From contig NZ_JAMYXC010000112.1 of assembly GCF_024159025.1 (NCBI RefSeq), positions 1-64,000 of the forward strand: 64,000 nt of DNA. The letters are read 5' to 3'. How positions within the stretch are numbered: position 1 is the first letter of the stretch; every line of letters starts with the position of its first letter. Shown here in pieces: positions 33,847 through 43,439 of the stretch. The position numbers were made by a program, and so were the translations under genes. The DNA is from Limimaricola litoreus. Its GTDB lineage: Bacteria; Pseudomonadota; Alphaproteobacteria; Rhodobacterales; Rhodobacteraceae. The notes beneath the pieces were generated by a model that was not told the DNA's origin, did not search any database, and worked only from the letters and a program-made list of their open reading frames with translations.

Positions 33847-36800
33847 TCAGACCAAGTCGTAGACGCCGTTTTGCGCGGTCATCCAGCCGATCGTCTCGTT
33901 CGTGTGGACAAGCTCGGCATCGCCAGACTGTTCCTCGTAGAGACGGATGTGAACGTTTCCGCCACTTTGATCGTAGCGCAGATTGACCGTGTCCTGGCCG
34001 TTCGACGTCAGCATGTCGGCGAAGAAGGCGTCGTCCAAAGACTGATCGGACAACACGCGCGTGCCATCGTGGTCGGTATCGAGCGTTCCGGTCCGAAACA
34101 GGATGCTGTCCGCCGAGCTATCGAGCGCGGCCCAGTCAAAGTTGCCGGAGGTGGCAGAACTTCCCTGGCCCCTCTGGGCTTCCTCAAGATCGAAAAAGAA
34201 ATCGAAGCTGTCGTTGTCCGCGTTCTCGATCCGGTGCGTCATCGCCCGGCTTTCGGTGTCGCCGGAGACCTGTCCGAAAACCAAGGGGGCATCGGAGAAG
34301 CCTGCAAGGGTCACCTGGCCCCCATCGGTGCTTGATACAGCCTTCGAGCCGAAGCTGATCCGGGTACCATCGGTCAGTTGATGATCGCCCGCCGTGCCTG
34401 CCATCCAGCTGATGGTCTCGGTCGCATGGACGCCATCGAGATAATCCCATTCGTCGACCTGGAACGAGAAACCTTCGGAGGTGACGTCGCGAACACGTAG
34501 TGTCAGCGCGTCCTTACCGTTCCCGCTAGCGGGCCCCATGACAACGGTCGCGGCATCGATCGCATCATCGAATGTCACATGGTGCCACTGCGACGCGTTG
34601 TCCTGTGTCACCTGCAGCGTCCCGATCTGCATGCGGCTGCCGTCGATCACGGTGTCGCTGCTGTCGGCGTCATTTCCGGAGTTCTGATCGCTGCGAAGCG
34701 CATAACGCCCTTCCTTGGCGGCAAACCAACCTACGCTTTCCTTGGCATGGATCATTTCGCCGTCCTTGGACTGCTCTTCCATGACGTGGATCTTCAGGCG
34801 TCCTGACGAGTCGACCTGATAGCGCAGACCGGCGGTATCCTGTCCATTGAAACTTTGCATGTCTGCAAGAATGGCCCGATTACCGACACCCGTGGCGACA
34901 GAGCTGGCACTATGGTCGATATCGGCAGTGCCCCCGCGCAGGACAGTGCTGCCGGAAGCGGCTTCTACACCGGCATAGTAGAAGGTGCCCTTGCCCCCGA
35001 CGTCGCCACCATGACCTTCCTCGGCCTGAACCTTGAAGCCGAAGCCGTCGCGGCCGCTGTCGACGAACCGATGGACCAATGAGTTGGAGCCGTTGTCAGC
35101 GGCAAGCTGGCCGAACATGGTCGGGTTGCTGCTGAACCCGTCGAGCGCCACGGATTTGATGTTGCCACCGTTGGCTTGGGTGGCACCGAAGGTCACCTTG
35201 CTACCATCATCCATCACATGGCTGCCAATGCTGCCGGCCATCCAGCTCACTGATTCGCTCAGGTGACGGCCATCGAGGTAATCCCACTCGTCGATCTGGA
35301 ACTCGAACCCGGTCGAAGTGACGTTGCGAACCCGCGTGACCGCGGATTCCACGCCATTGAAAGAGATAGGGCCCATGACCACTGCGGCGTTTTCGATCGC
35401 GGCGGAAAACCCGACCCGCTGCCACGTGCTTCCGTTTTCCTGCGAGATCTGCGTGCTGCCGATCTCCATATGGCCGCCGTCGGTGCTGTCCGGCGCCACA
35501 GGTTCCGAGGGGGCCACCGGTGCAGGCGCGACATAGGTGCCATCGATCCGCACGCTGACTTGGGCTGTGTCGCGACCGCCATGACCGTCGTCGACCGTGT
35601 AGGTGAAGGTTTCGGTGGCCGACTGGCCCTTTGACAGCCCGTCGAATGCCGTGCCCGGATCATATGTCACGGTACCGTCGGAGTTGACCTTCACACTGCC
35701 GCGCAGGCCGGAGCCGTCGACGCCCGTGACGGACAGCTTGTCGCCATCGGGGTCAGTGTCGTTGGCGACGACCTTGATGACCACGGCCTTGCTGTTCTTG
35801 GTCGTGGCGGCGTCATTCCGGGCGTCGGGCCCTTGGTTCGTCGAGACGGACTGGTCGAGCGAGGCCTTATGGCTTTGCGAACTGCCGGCGGCGATGGCGC
35901 CGTACTTGGCCTTCAGTTGACCAAGCAGCGTCGCCATGTCGATCGATGTGTCTCCGAAGTCGAGCTTTTCGATGCTGCTCAGGGTATCGATTGCGCCATT
36001 GCCCTGTTGAATGCGCACCGCACCACCGTTCGCGGCGCTGGCGTCGTAATGGATGGAGTAGTCCGAGGATTTGCCATCGAAGACAGCCCGATCGGTGCCT
36101 TCGCCGCCGGAGAGACTGTCGGATCCCGCGCCTCCGACAAGGGTGTCGTTGCCATCATTGCCGATGAGGCTGTCGTTGCCGCCGTTGCCGATCAGGATGT
36201 TGTTCGCGCTGTTGCCGATGATCTTGTCGTTGCCCGAACCGGTGATCGCATTCTCGATGACCGTGCCACGCGCGATGGCGAGGTTGCCGACCTTGCCATC
36301 GATGTTCGAAAAGCGCTCGGTGTTCAGGTCGAGCTTCTGGCTGGCGCTACGCTTGCCGAAGTTGATCGTATCGGTGCCGCCGCTGTCGACGATGGTCGCC
36401 GCACGGTCGCCGCGCAGACCCATGCCGAAATCCGTGGTGTTGGTGTCATCGCCGTAGATCGTGTCACCCGTGCGGGTGGTGGTGGGCTGTCCATAGAGGT
36501 TCTGGATCGCCAGCACGTCGGCAAGCTGAGGGGTCTGTACATCGACTTTGCTGGCATTGACGTTCGGGTTGGCGCTTTGGTTGAAGTAGGACATCAGCGA
36601 CATCTGGTAGCTGTCGTTGGCGTAATGCGCCGTGCTGAAGCTGGCGCTGCCATTGTAATTGCCGCCATGCCCGAGACCGAGCGCGTGGCCGATCTCGTGG
36701 ATGTAGGTCTGCTGATAGTAGGCGCCGTACCTGGACCAGTCCGCGCTGACGTTGACGACCGAGGAGGTAATCGTGCCGCCGCTGGTGTAAGAGGTCGAGA

Positions 36801-37575
36801 AAGCGCCGCTGTCGTTCTCACGGAAGGTGATATCCGGCGCGCTGTTGGAGCGGCCTTGGGTCACGGTCATGTCGTAGGAGCCGGTTTTGGAGCCGTATCC
36901 GCCAGCAGCGACGTAGTAGACACCGTCCTTTTCGGCCGTGAAGCTCAGCGCCGAGCTGCGATCGTCCGGTGAGCGGTCGTCATTCTGGTTCACGAAGCCG
37001 CCCGACGAGTCGAACAGCTGCACCACCGTGTCGCTCAGGGAGCCCGTGCCGCCCGTGCCCTTGAGCGAGACCGAATAGGTTTTGCCCGCCTCGACCTCGA
37101 CCGCGATCCAGTCCTTGTCGCCGGCGGAGCCGACCTTGCCACGGAAAGTCTGGTTGACGGAAATTTTCTGCGCGCCACCGGTATTGGCCCCGGCGTCGCC
37201 CGATTCATGGACGAGCGGGTAGTTGGCGGCCGTGGTGTTCGAGGAGGTTTCTTCGAAATTGAGGCCGGAGGCTGCGCTCCAGGCGTTGAGCGCGTTGCGC
37301 ACCGCGGCCTGGCCGCCCGAACCCAGCCCGCTGAGATCAACCATCAAGGTGTCGCCGGTCGTGACGTCGAAGGCGCGGGCGCTGCGACCCGTATCCTGCC
37401 AGTAGCCATCGGTCAGGTAGCTGGCGATCTGGTCGGTGGTATAGGTCGGCAGGCTCGCGCTGAGGCTTCCGGACGAGCTGCCCGATGTTGCCGCGAGCGC
37501 ATCACCGGGCGTTTCGAGTCCGTGAAAGTCCAGAGTGGTGATCGAGGGGTTCAGAGCTTGGCAGATGGTGCACAT
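33847..37575 (-). CDS. Secreted M10 (serralysin-like) metalloprotease with RTX repeats and duplicated C-terminal lectin-like domains
   Basis: The 1242-residue protein has no Sec signal, as expected for type I secretion. The zinc motif HEIGHALGLGH (293-303) and Met-turn SLMSY (326-330) mark a serralysin-type catalytic domain. A bacterial pre-peptidase C-terminal (PPC) domain at about 137-240 is inserted before the zinc helix. RTX calcium repeats (GNGGNDSLIGNDGND) lie at about 444-495. A cadherin/VCBS-like domain at about 580-690 is followed by two similar units of about 200 residues containing WDYLDG and SWMAG, reminiscent of H-type lectins. It probably binds glycan or matrix while cleaving protein. 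An exported 143-residue protein is encoded 31 bp upstream. Confidence 0.88.
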   Translation of the reverse strand: MCTICQALNPSITTLDFHGLETPGDALAATSGSSSGSLSASLPTYTTDQIASYLTDGYWQDTGRSARAFDVTTGDTLMVDLSGLGSGGQAAVRNALNAWSAASGLNFEETSSNTTAANYPLVHESGDAGANTGGAQKISVNQTFRGKVGSAGDKDWIAVEVEAGKTYSVSLKGTGGTGSLSDTVVQLFDSSGGFVNQNDDRSPDDRSSALSFTAEKDGVYYVAAGGYGSKTGSYDMTVTQGRSNSAPDITFRENDSGAFSTSYTSGGTITSSVVNVSADWSRYGAYYQQTYIHEIGHALGLGHGGNYNGSASFSTAHYANDSYQMSLMSYFNQSANPNVNASKVDVQTPQLADVLAIQNLYGQPTTTRTGDTIYGDDTNTTDFGMGLRGDRAATIVDSGGTDTINFGKRSASQKLDLNTERFSNIDGKVGNLAIARGTVIENAITGSGNDKIIGNSANNILIGNGGNDSLIGNDGNDTLVGGAGSDSLSGGEGTDRAVFDGKSSDYSIHYDASAANGGAVRIQQGNGAIDTLSSIEKLDFGDTSIDMATLLGQLKAKYGAIAAGSSQSHKASLDQSVSTNQGPDARNDAATTKNSKAVVIKVVANDTDPDGDKLSVTGVDGSGLRGSVKVNSDGTVTYDPGTAFDGLSKGQSATETFTYTVDDGHGGRDTAQVSVRIDGTYVAPAPVAPSEPVAPDSTDGGHMEIGSTQISQENGSTWQRVGFSAAIENAAVVMGPISFNGVESAVTRVRNVTSTGFEFQIDEWDYLDGRHLSESVSWMAGSIGSHVMDDGSKVTFGATQANGGNIKSVALDGFSSNPTMFGQLAADNGSNSLVHRFVDSGRDGFGFKVQAEEGHGGDVGGKGTFYYAGVEAASGSTVLRGGTADIDHSASSVATGVGNRAILADMQSFNGQDTAGLRYQVDSSGRLKIHVMEEQSKDGEMIHAKESVGWFAAKEGRYALRSDQNSGNDADSSDTVIDGSRMQIGTLQVTQDNASQWHHVTFDDAIDAATVVMGPASGNGKDALTLRVRDVTSEGFSFQVDEWDYLDGVHATETISWMAGTAGDHQLTDGTRISFGSKAVSSTDGGQVTLAGFSDAPLVFGQVSGDTESRAMTHRIENADNDSFDFFFDLEEAQRGQGSSATSGNFDWAALDSSADSILFRTGTLDTDHDGTRVLSDQSLDDAFFADMLTSNGQDTVNLRYDQSGGNVHIRLYEEQSGDAELVHTNETIGWMTAQNGVYDLV

Positions 37576-37606
37576 CGAATGGATCTCCGTGAGTGGGCGG
37601 AAGGAG

Positions 37607-38038
37607 TCAGCGGCGCGGGAGCGGGAGGCTGGAGGCCTTCAGAAGTGTGAGGGCGTAGTCGGACAGCAGGCGCGCGTTGAGCCGCGCGTCCATGACTGTC
37701 AGCTCGAGGCTCTCGCCGCGTCCGGTGCGGCCTTCGGCCGTCTCCCAAACGAGGTGCCCTGCGATTGCGCTGTCGGTGGCGTGCTCTTCGACAAAACGAA
37801 GAGTGAGGTCTGCTTCTTCTGAAGCCGGGCCGTCTTCTCGCAGACGGAGCGTGCGACCATCGGCAATATTCTCGATGGCCTCGACGAGGGCAGGACAGAA
37901 ATCGGGGTGGACGCTCCGACAAATCAGGTCGATGTCCGAATTGGTTTGCGGTTGCGCGCCACCGGCAAGTCCGGCGGTGCCGGACGCCAGAAGCAGCGCC
38001 GCCGCGTGGCCGGCTGCGAGTTTCATTATGGTTGACAT
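37607..38038 (-). CDS. Small exported protein upstream of the metalloprotease, unknown function
   Basis: The 143-residue protein has a Sec signal peptide (hydrophobic core AAALLLASGTAGLAGG). Two Cys in ICRSVHPDFC probably form a disulfide. The rest is a soluble alpha/beta-like domain. It is the first gene of a two-gene unit with the protease, 31 bp apart. Serralysin operons often carry a small periplasmic inhibitor with one disulfide, so an inhibitor or chaperone role is possible. No recognisable inhibitor motif was found. AAAAGGGAC precedes the start at 38038. Confidence 0.7.
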   Translation of the reverse strand: MSTIMKLAAGHAAALLLASGTAGLAGGAQPQTNSDIDLICRSVHPDFCPALVEAIENIADGRTLRLREDGPASEEADLTLRFVEEHATDSAIAGHLVWETAEGRTGRGESLELTVMDARLNARLLSDYALTLLKASSLPLPRR

Positions 38039-38464
38039 AACTGTCCCTTTTCGTCGGCGGGTCTTCTGCCCGCACAACGCTTTTTTCGTATTCAACTTCG
38101 GATTTTGTGAGACTGGATTGTGGCGCTTTCCCGCTGATCCAATTCAGACTATGGAGGATCTTAGGCCGCGCCTGACCGCCCGAAGGTCGATTGTGAACAT
38201 GGTTTTTCATGCCGCGGCCAAGGCTGCGGCGCGTCTTTTTGGGATATCTCCTGAGTCACTGCCCGTTCTGTTTTCCCATGTTTGCTTCATGTGCTGGACT
38301 TTGCCCACACGAGAGCTAGCGACTGAGCAGAACCTCGCTCGTCGTCACATAAAATGCTGTAGATTCAGACCTCGCCCCGGCTTCGTTAACGGATCGTTCG
38401 CACTACCCCCACAACCTCGAGTCGAACCTTTGGGATTCGCTAGGCCAATATTGGGGTATCGACA
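38039..38464. promoter_or_regulatory. Divergent intergenic region, no gene seen
   Basis: This 426-bp stretch separates the minus-strand protease unit from the plus-strand acyltransferase. It is less GC-rich than its neighbours and has no convincing coding frame. Promoters for both sides should lie here, but I could not pin down a -35/-10 pair. Confidence 0.3.
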
Positions 38465-40351
38465 TTGCAATCGGCTTACCGCACCGAGATCGACGGCCTT
38501 CGGGCGCTGGCCGTCCTGCCGGTCATCGCCTACCACGCGGCCCTCGGCCCGTTCTCTGGGGGCTTTGTCGGGGTCGATGTGTTCTTCGTCTTGTCAGGCT
38601 ATCTGATCACGGGGCTAATCGTCGAAGATCTGGAGCAGGACCGGTTCTCGATCGTACAGTTCTATGAGCGACGCGCGCGGCGGCTTCTGCCCGCGCTCTG
38701 TCTCGTGCTCGTGGTCTGCCTTCCCCTTGCCTGGGCCTTGATGATTCCCGAACAGCTCGCGGGGTTCGCGCGCAGCCTGCTGGCAACCGGGCTCTTTGCC
38801 TCAAACATCCTGTTCTGGCGAGAGAGCGACTATTTTGGCCCCGCGGCAGAGGAGAAGCCCCTGCTGCATACCTGGAGCCTCGGGGTCGAGGAGCAGTTCT
38901 ATGTCCTGTTTCCCCTTTTGCTCATGGTGGTATGGCGCCATGGCGGGCGATCATGGATCCGCCCCATCCTCGCCGTGGCGGCGCTGGCCAGCCTGCTGCT
39001 GAGCGAATGGGGCGCGCGGCATTACCCGGACGCCAACTTCTACCTGCTGCCCAGCCGGGGCTGGGAGCTTCTTGCCGGGGCTTTGTGCGCTCTCATGCCC
39101 CCGATGCGAAGCAGATGGGATGGCATCGCGGCGCTGATCGGTATCGGCCTCGTTCTCGGGGCGATGCTGGCCTATGATTCCACCACGCCGTTTCCGTCGA
39201 TCCATGCGCTCGTTCCCGTCGGAGGGACCGTTCTGATCCTGCGTTTCGCGGTGACCGGGACCATCGTGGCGAAGTTGCTGTCCCTGCGCCCCTTGGTGCT
39301 GATCGGCCTGATCAGCTATTCGGCCTACCTGTGGCATCAGCCGCTCATGGCCTTTGCCCGGCTGCAATGGTGGATCCCGCAAGGGCCGGGGCTGATGGCG
39401 GGGATGGCGGCGCTTTCGCTGGCGCTCGCCTACCCGACATGGCTCTTCGTGGAAGCCCCGTTCCGAGGAGCGCGCCCGCGTGCACTGCCAACGCGTCGCG
39501 CGCTTTTTGCCGCAAGTGGCGGTGTACTGGCCACGATGATCGCCTTGGGAACACTCGGCCATCTGACCGGTGGTTTCCCCTCTCGCCTGCCGGACGGCTT
39601 CGAGGAATTCCATGCCGAGGGGCGCTTCGAAGCGATCCGCGCCGGTCGATGTCACTACAATCGGCAGCCGCCTTATGCGACGCTCGATCTGTTCGTCAGC
39701 GAATGGGATTGCCGTCCCGAGCGGCAAGAGGCCGACTTGCCGCGACTTGCGGTCTATGGTGACAGCCACGCGGCCGATGTGGCGATGGCATTGCGCGGTG
39801 CCGGGCTGAATCCTCTGCAGGTGGGGGGCATGGGGTGCCCTCTTCTCGAGGGCCGGGGCGGGCCACACTGCGACCCTTTGCTGAAGCTCTTTCTGGACGA
39901 GGTTCGCCCCGGGGACTGGATCCTGTTGGCCAACCGCTATTCGCGTGACGAGCTCGAAGCCGGGTCTCTGCGTCGCGTGATCGAATTTTGGAGCCACCGT
40001 GGGGCCCGGGTTCTGCTGTTCTCTCCTTTGCCGGAGTTTACCCATTATGAGAGGATCAGAGTGATGCGCCAGGCGGAGGGGCTTGCCGGGATGACGCCTG
40101 ACTTCGGACCTGCGCTACGGTTTGCCGAACGGATGCAGACCCTGGAGATGGGGGAGAGTTGGGCCGTCCTCGACAGTTGGGCGCTGTTTTGCCCCGAAGG
40201 ACAGGATTGCGGCGCTTATGGTCCTGCGGGGTTCTTGTATTTCAACGCGGATCATCTCGCCCCGGCGGGCGCGGAGCGGTTTGGGGCGAACCTGCGAGAC
40301 GCCTTGATCGGCATGGGTTATCACGCCACCGCGATGGCCTCATTGCAGTGA
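38465..40351 (+). CDS. OafA/YrhL-type O-acyltransferase with C-terminal SGNH domain
   Basis: The 628-residue membrane protein begins with the acyltransferase-3 signature YRTEIDGLRALAVLPVIAYHA, whose His is probably catalytic, and has about ten helices to residue 370. A periplasmic SGNH-like hydrolase domain follows, with GDSHAADVAMAL near 435 and a final DHLAPAGAERF carrying Asp/His. Such fusions transfer acetyl or other acyl groups to sugars of surface polysaccharides. A TTG at 38465 is the only start that fits the family N-terminus; no strong ribosome-binding site is seen. It opens a plus-strand run with the next two genes. Confidence 0.87.
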   Translation: MQSAYRTEIDGLRALAVLPVIAYHAALGPFSGGFVGVDVFFVLSGYLITGLIVEDLEQDRFSIVQFYERRARRLLPALCLVLVVCLPLAWALMIPEQLAGFARSLLATGLFASNILFWRESDYFGPAAEEKPLLHTWSLGVEEQFYVLFPLLLMVVWRHGGRSWIRPILAVAALASLLLSEWGARHYPDANFYLLPSRGWELLAGALCALMPPMRSRWDGIAALIGIGLVLGAMLAYDSTTPFPSIHALVPVGGTVLILRFAVTGTIVAKLLSLRPLVLIGLISYSAYLWHQPLMAFARLQWWIPQGPGLMAGMAALSLALAYPTWLFVEAPFRGARPRALPTRRALFAASGGVLATMIALGTLGHLTGGFPSRLPDGFEEFHAEGRFEAIRAGRCHYNRQPPYATLDLFVSEWDCRPERQEADLPRLAVYGDSHAADVAMALRGAGLNPLQVGGMGCPLLEGRGGPHCDPLLKLFLDEVRPGDWILLANRYSRDELEAGSLRRVIEFWSHRGARVLLFSPLPEFTHYERIRVMRQAEGLAGMTPDFGPALRFAERMQTLEMGESWAVLDSWALFCPEGQDCGAYGPAGFLYFNADHLAPAGAERFGANLRDALIGMGYHATAMASLQ

Positions 40352-40396
40352 GGAAGGTGGCGGGATAGAGCCGAGGCGAACTCAGGGATATTCGCC

Positions 40397-41686
40397 GTGC
40401 GTCTGATATTGCGCCTGCTTTTGACGATTGGTGTGGTGATGATGATCGCGGTCGTCGCCTTGGGCGTTTCGAGGAGCCCAAGAGCCGCGCCGAATGCTGC
40501 ACCGTCGGGGCAGGACGTGACGCTGGCTCGTGGCCTGCTCCATCAACTGCGCCGCCTGAGCAACGAGACCGGCGGCGGCACGCTGGAGGTGCCGATCGAG
40601 GCGCTGCGAGGCAGTCTGCGGATGGGTGGGCAGATCGTGCCGGGCTTTCGAGGCCAGGCTGAGATCCTGAACGGCGATCTCGTGCTCGACGGGGCCATCC
40701 CGGTGCCGGGTACGCAAGAGCGGCTCTGGATCAACCTGCGCGCCGAGGTGCCGCCCTTCGAGGGGGCACCGAAGATCGCGGCTTTGCAAATCGGGCGGAT
40801 CCACTTGCCAGAAAGCTTCGGTTTGGCTCTGCTGCAGACCGGCGCGCGCGCCGTACTCGGGACAGACGCCAGCAGACGGGCCTTCGACGCGGTGCAGGGC
40901 CTGTCCATTTCGGATGACACGATCCTCGCCGAGCTCAAGCTCGACAGCGAGGGGCGCGGCAAGATCACGGGTCAGGCACTGGCCGCCCTGCGAGGGAGCG
41001 GCATGCCGGACCCCCGTCGGATTGCCCGTGATTACGTGGCGATTCGAGATGCGATCGAAACGGGCGTGCTACCCACCAGCGGAAGCTTCACCCCCTATCT
41101 GAAGTTCGCACTGGATCGCGCTAGGCGAGACACCACCGGGGCGACTTTGGCGGACGGATACACCTCGGCCATCTTTGCCTTGGCGAAGGCTTGCGGCGCG
41201 AATGACCTTTCCCTCTTTTCCGGGGGGCTGGTCGACCCGGCCGAGGCGCAAGGGCGGGACTGGGCCCGCAGTTGCGACGGCATCACGCTGCGGGGGCGCA
41301 CCGATACGCGCCGGCATTTCGTGACGGCGGCCGCGCTGCAAGCGGCGAGCAACAGAGGCGTGTCCGTGTCGATCGGTGAGTTCAAGGAACTCTTCGATTC
41401 CGTCGAAGAGGCCAACGGTTTCGATTTCACGGACATCGCCGCCAACAATTCGGGCATCCGTTTCTCGCAGCGGGTGATCGCGACACCGACCGCCGGCTGG
41501 GCGCAACTCATCGCGGCCTTGGGCGGAGAGGACGACTTCATCGTGATGATCGACGACCTGCCCGGGCGCCTTCCGGCTGCGGAGTTCGCCGCACGTTTCG
41601 GTTCGGTCGGCGAGGAGCGTTATGACCAGCAACTTGCCGTCATCGAACACCGCATAGATGCCTTGAAACTACACAAAATCCCTTAA
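40397..41686 (+). CDS. Conserved-looking exported or membrane-anchored protein, function unknown
   Basis: The 429-residue protein starts at GTG and has one N-terminal hydrophobic helix (LILRLLLTIGVVMMIAVVALGV), a signal anchor or uncleaved signal. The rest is soluble, with alternating beta segments (LRGSLRMGGQIVPGFRGQAEILNG) and then a helical part. A C-terminal stretch FDFTDIAANNSGIRFSQ looks like a conserved signature. No catalytic motif is recognisable. It sits 45 bp after the acyltransferase, suggesting a link to polysaccharide modification or surface export. Confidence 0.75.
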   Translation: MRLILRLLLTIGVVMMIAVVALGVSRSPRAAPNAAPSGQDVTLARGLLHQLRRLSNETGGGTLEVPIEALRGSLRMGGQIVPGFRGQAEILNGDLVLDGAIPVPGTQERLWINLRAEVPPFEGAPKIAALQIGRIHLPESFGLALLQTGARAVLGTDASRRAFDAVQGLSISDDTILAELKLDSEGRGKITGQALAALRGSGMPDPRRIARDYVAIRDAIETGVLPTSGSFTPYLKFALDRARRDTTGATLADGYTSAIFALAKACGANDLSLFSGGLVDPAEAQGRDWARSCDGITLRGRTDTRRHFVTAAALQAASNRGVSVSIGEFKELFDSVEEANGFDFTDIAANNSGIRFSQRVIATPTAGWAQLIAALGGEDDFIVMIDDLPGRLPAAEFAARFGSVGEERYDQQLAVIEHRIDALKLHKIP

Positions 41687-41772
41687 GGTTTTCTAAACCT
41701 ATCCTTGATCAACTGCTTGACAGCTCACGTTTGCATTAAACTGGGCCGTCGGTTTTTGCTTCGGGGACTTTC

Positions 41773-42744
41773 ATGATCAGTGTTTTTCACAAGGATGTGC
41801 CTGGAAAGTCCACGGCGCGGAGCCTGCTTGATACGACCGATGCTGGTGGCGAGGCGATCCGTGACGGGCTGGCAAGCTTCTACAAGAAATATAGCCAGAA
41901 TCGCAGTGAGATCCTTGCGCCGGATTTTGCCGCGTCGGCTCGAATCGTCGAGGCGATGGCCAAGGCCCCGGCCGAGCCGGAGAACGAAGTGGTCGGCCTG
42001 ATTGTGGAGACTCGCAAGCACCCGAACCTCGAGATCGTGGTTCAGGAAGCCTGCGAGATGCTGGATGTGCCGGTGCGGCTCATTTGTGGAGCTTCCAACC
42101 ATGATTTCATTCTGAAAAGCAGGATTGGGCGACTGATCGAAGAAGGCAAAGTCCGCCTTGATGTGCTTCCCGACCTGCGGTTCGATCGGCATGTATACAA
42201 CGGTCTATTCCTGACACCGGCTTTCTGGGCGTTGTTCGAGAAAATCGACAAGGTCCTCGTATTCCAGACCGATTGCGTCTTTTGCCGCAACAGCGATTAC
42301 ACGCTTAAAGATTTCATGCATTTTGATTATATCGGCTCCATGTGGCGGGCCGAACGCACGGCACAGATATCGTTTGCCGGTGGCAATGGCGGCTTGAGCT
42401 TGCGGGACCCGAGGGCCGCGATCAGATGCTTGGAGACCTTTTCTCCTGCGCAATGGCCAGCCTCGGAGGACAAGTATTTCGCGTTCCACCTTGAGTTGAT
42501 CGGAGCGAGGGTCGCTTCTCACCGCGAGAGCAGCCGCTTCGGCTCCGAACGCTGGTTTTTGCACCGCAGCTTTGGTGCGCACAACGTTGCGGTGATGTAT
42601 GCGACGCATCTTGCGGATTTCCTGGAGTACTGCCCCAGCGGAGCGCGCATCATGGGGCAGAAGAAACCCAACCTGAGCTTGCGCAAACGCATGCGGATGC
42701 GGGCCAACAAGTTGTTGCTGCGAGCCTACCTTCGATTGCGTTGA
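41773..42744 (+). CDS. DUF5672 glycosyltransferase-like protein
   Basis: The 323-residue protein resembles the DUF5672 group found in polysaccharide loci. A KVLVFQTDCVFCRNSDYTL segment near 160-178 looks like a nucleotide-sugar/metal-binding region (QTD in place of DxD). A DYIGSMWRAE stretch and GGNGGLSLRD near 202-211 follow, matching acceptor-binding loops of such transferases. The gene is clearly more AT-rich than its surroundings, which suggests separate acquisition. Its end overlaps the convergent rhomboid gene by 19 bp. Confidence 0.75.
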   Translation: MISVFHKDVPGKSTARSLLDTTDAGGEAIRDGLASFYKKYSQNRSEILAPDFAASARIVEAMAKAPAEPENEVVGLIVETRKHPNLEIVVQEACEMLDVPVRLICGASNHDFILKSRIGRLIEEGKVRLDVLPDLRFDRHVYNGLFLTPAFWALFEKIDKVLVFQTDCVFCRNSDYTLKDFMHFDYIGSMWRAERTAQISFAGGNGGLSLRDPRAAIRCLETFSPAQWPASEDKYFAFHLELIGARVASHRESSRFGSERWFLHRSFGAHNVAVMYATHLADFLEYCPSGARIMGQKKPNLSLRKRMRMRANKLLLRAYLRLR

Positions 42745-43397
42745 CCGCGTCGCCTGTCGAGCCACTTCGCGCCGAACCAGCCGCCAACCATGCCTCCGAC
42801 ATGCGCCTCCCAGGCAAGTTCGCCGCCGATCAGCCACCACTGTAGCAGATTGAGCGCCAGCAGCGCGGCGAACAACAAAGCCGCGCCCCTTCGTGAGGTG
42901 CGCTCCCAATAGACCCAAGCGGCGGCCAGTCCGTAAACCGCCCCCGAGGCGCCGATCATCGGGCGCACGCTCCCCGACAAAAGAACAAAGCCGAGCGCCC
43001 CGGTCAGGGACGAGACCCCGGTGATGACGAGAAGACCTGCCCGACCGGCGTGGTGGCCGCTTCGAGGAGCGAAGATCAGCAGGCCGGCAATGTTCCCCAA
43101 GAGGTGCGGCAGGCCGGTGTGAACCAGCGCGTAGCTGAAGAACATCGTCAGGGCCTGGCCGGGAAAGTTCGGCTGCCAGTTGCCCAGCAGGCCCCGCCAA
43201 AGCGCCGCATAGCTGTAAGTGAGGGGCCGCCACTGCGGGCTCCCGATCAGCTGGGCATCGGCCAGCTGCAAGACGAGTTCCACCACCGCGATTGGCAGGC
43301 AGAGCACGAAAAGCGTGAAACCGATCTGGCAAGGCATCCTGCGCAACCGTGTGACGGCAGGGCGGGGCGGCGCACGGTGCTGCAACAGAAACCTCAT
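42726..43397 (-). CDS. Rhomboid-family intramembrane serine protease
   Basis: The 223-residue protein has six or more hydrophobic helices. Catalytic features are HLLGN (His98, Asn102, oxyanion side), GASGAVYG with nucleophile Ser151, and His199 in HVGGMVGG. Rhomboids cut transmembrane segments of client proteins; the rhombosortase subgroup processes C-terminal sorting tails. Whether this enzyme has clients with a GlyGly-type tail or acts on the VPLPA proteins is unknown. It is the only minus-strand gene between the DUF5672 and spike-like genes. The start is uncertain; an alternative Met is at residue 21. Confidence 0.85.
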   Translation of the reverse strand: MRFLLQHRAPPRPAVTRLRRMPCQIGFTLFVLCLPIAVVELVLQLADAQLIGSPQWRPLTYSYAALWRGLLGNWQPNFPGQALTMFFSYALVHTGLPHLLGNIAGLLIFAPRSGHHAGRAGLLVITGVSSLTGALGFVLLSGSVRPMIGASGAVYGLAAAWVYWERTSRRGAALLFAALLALNLLQWWLIGGELAWEAHVGGMVGGWFGAKWLDRRRGQRNRR

Positions 43398-43439
43398 CCC
43401 GATGCCGCATCTTGGGGCGGTGTTGGCAAGGAGGTCAGA

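Noticed and set aside
36108-36270. RTX repeats read as a toxin gene
   Set aside because: The protein has a zinc protease motif at 293-303, so the repeats are part of a secreted protease and not a pore-forming toxin.
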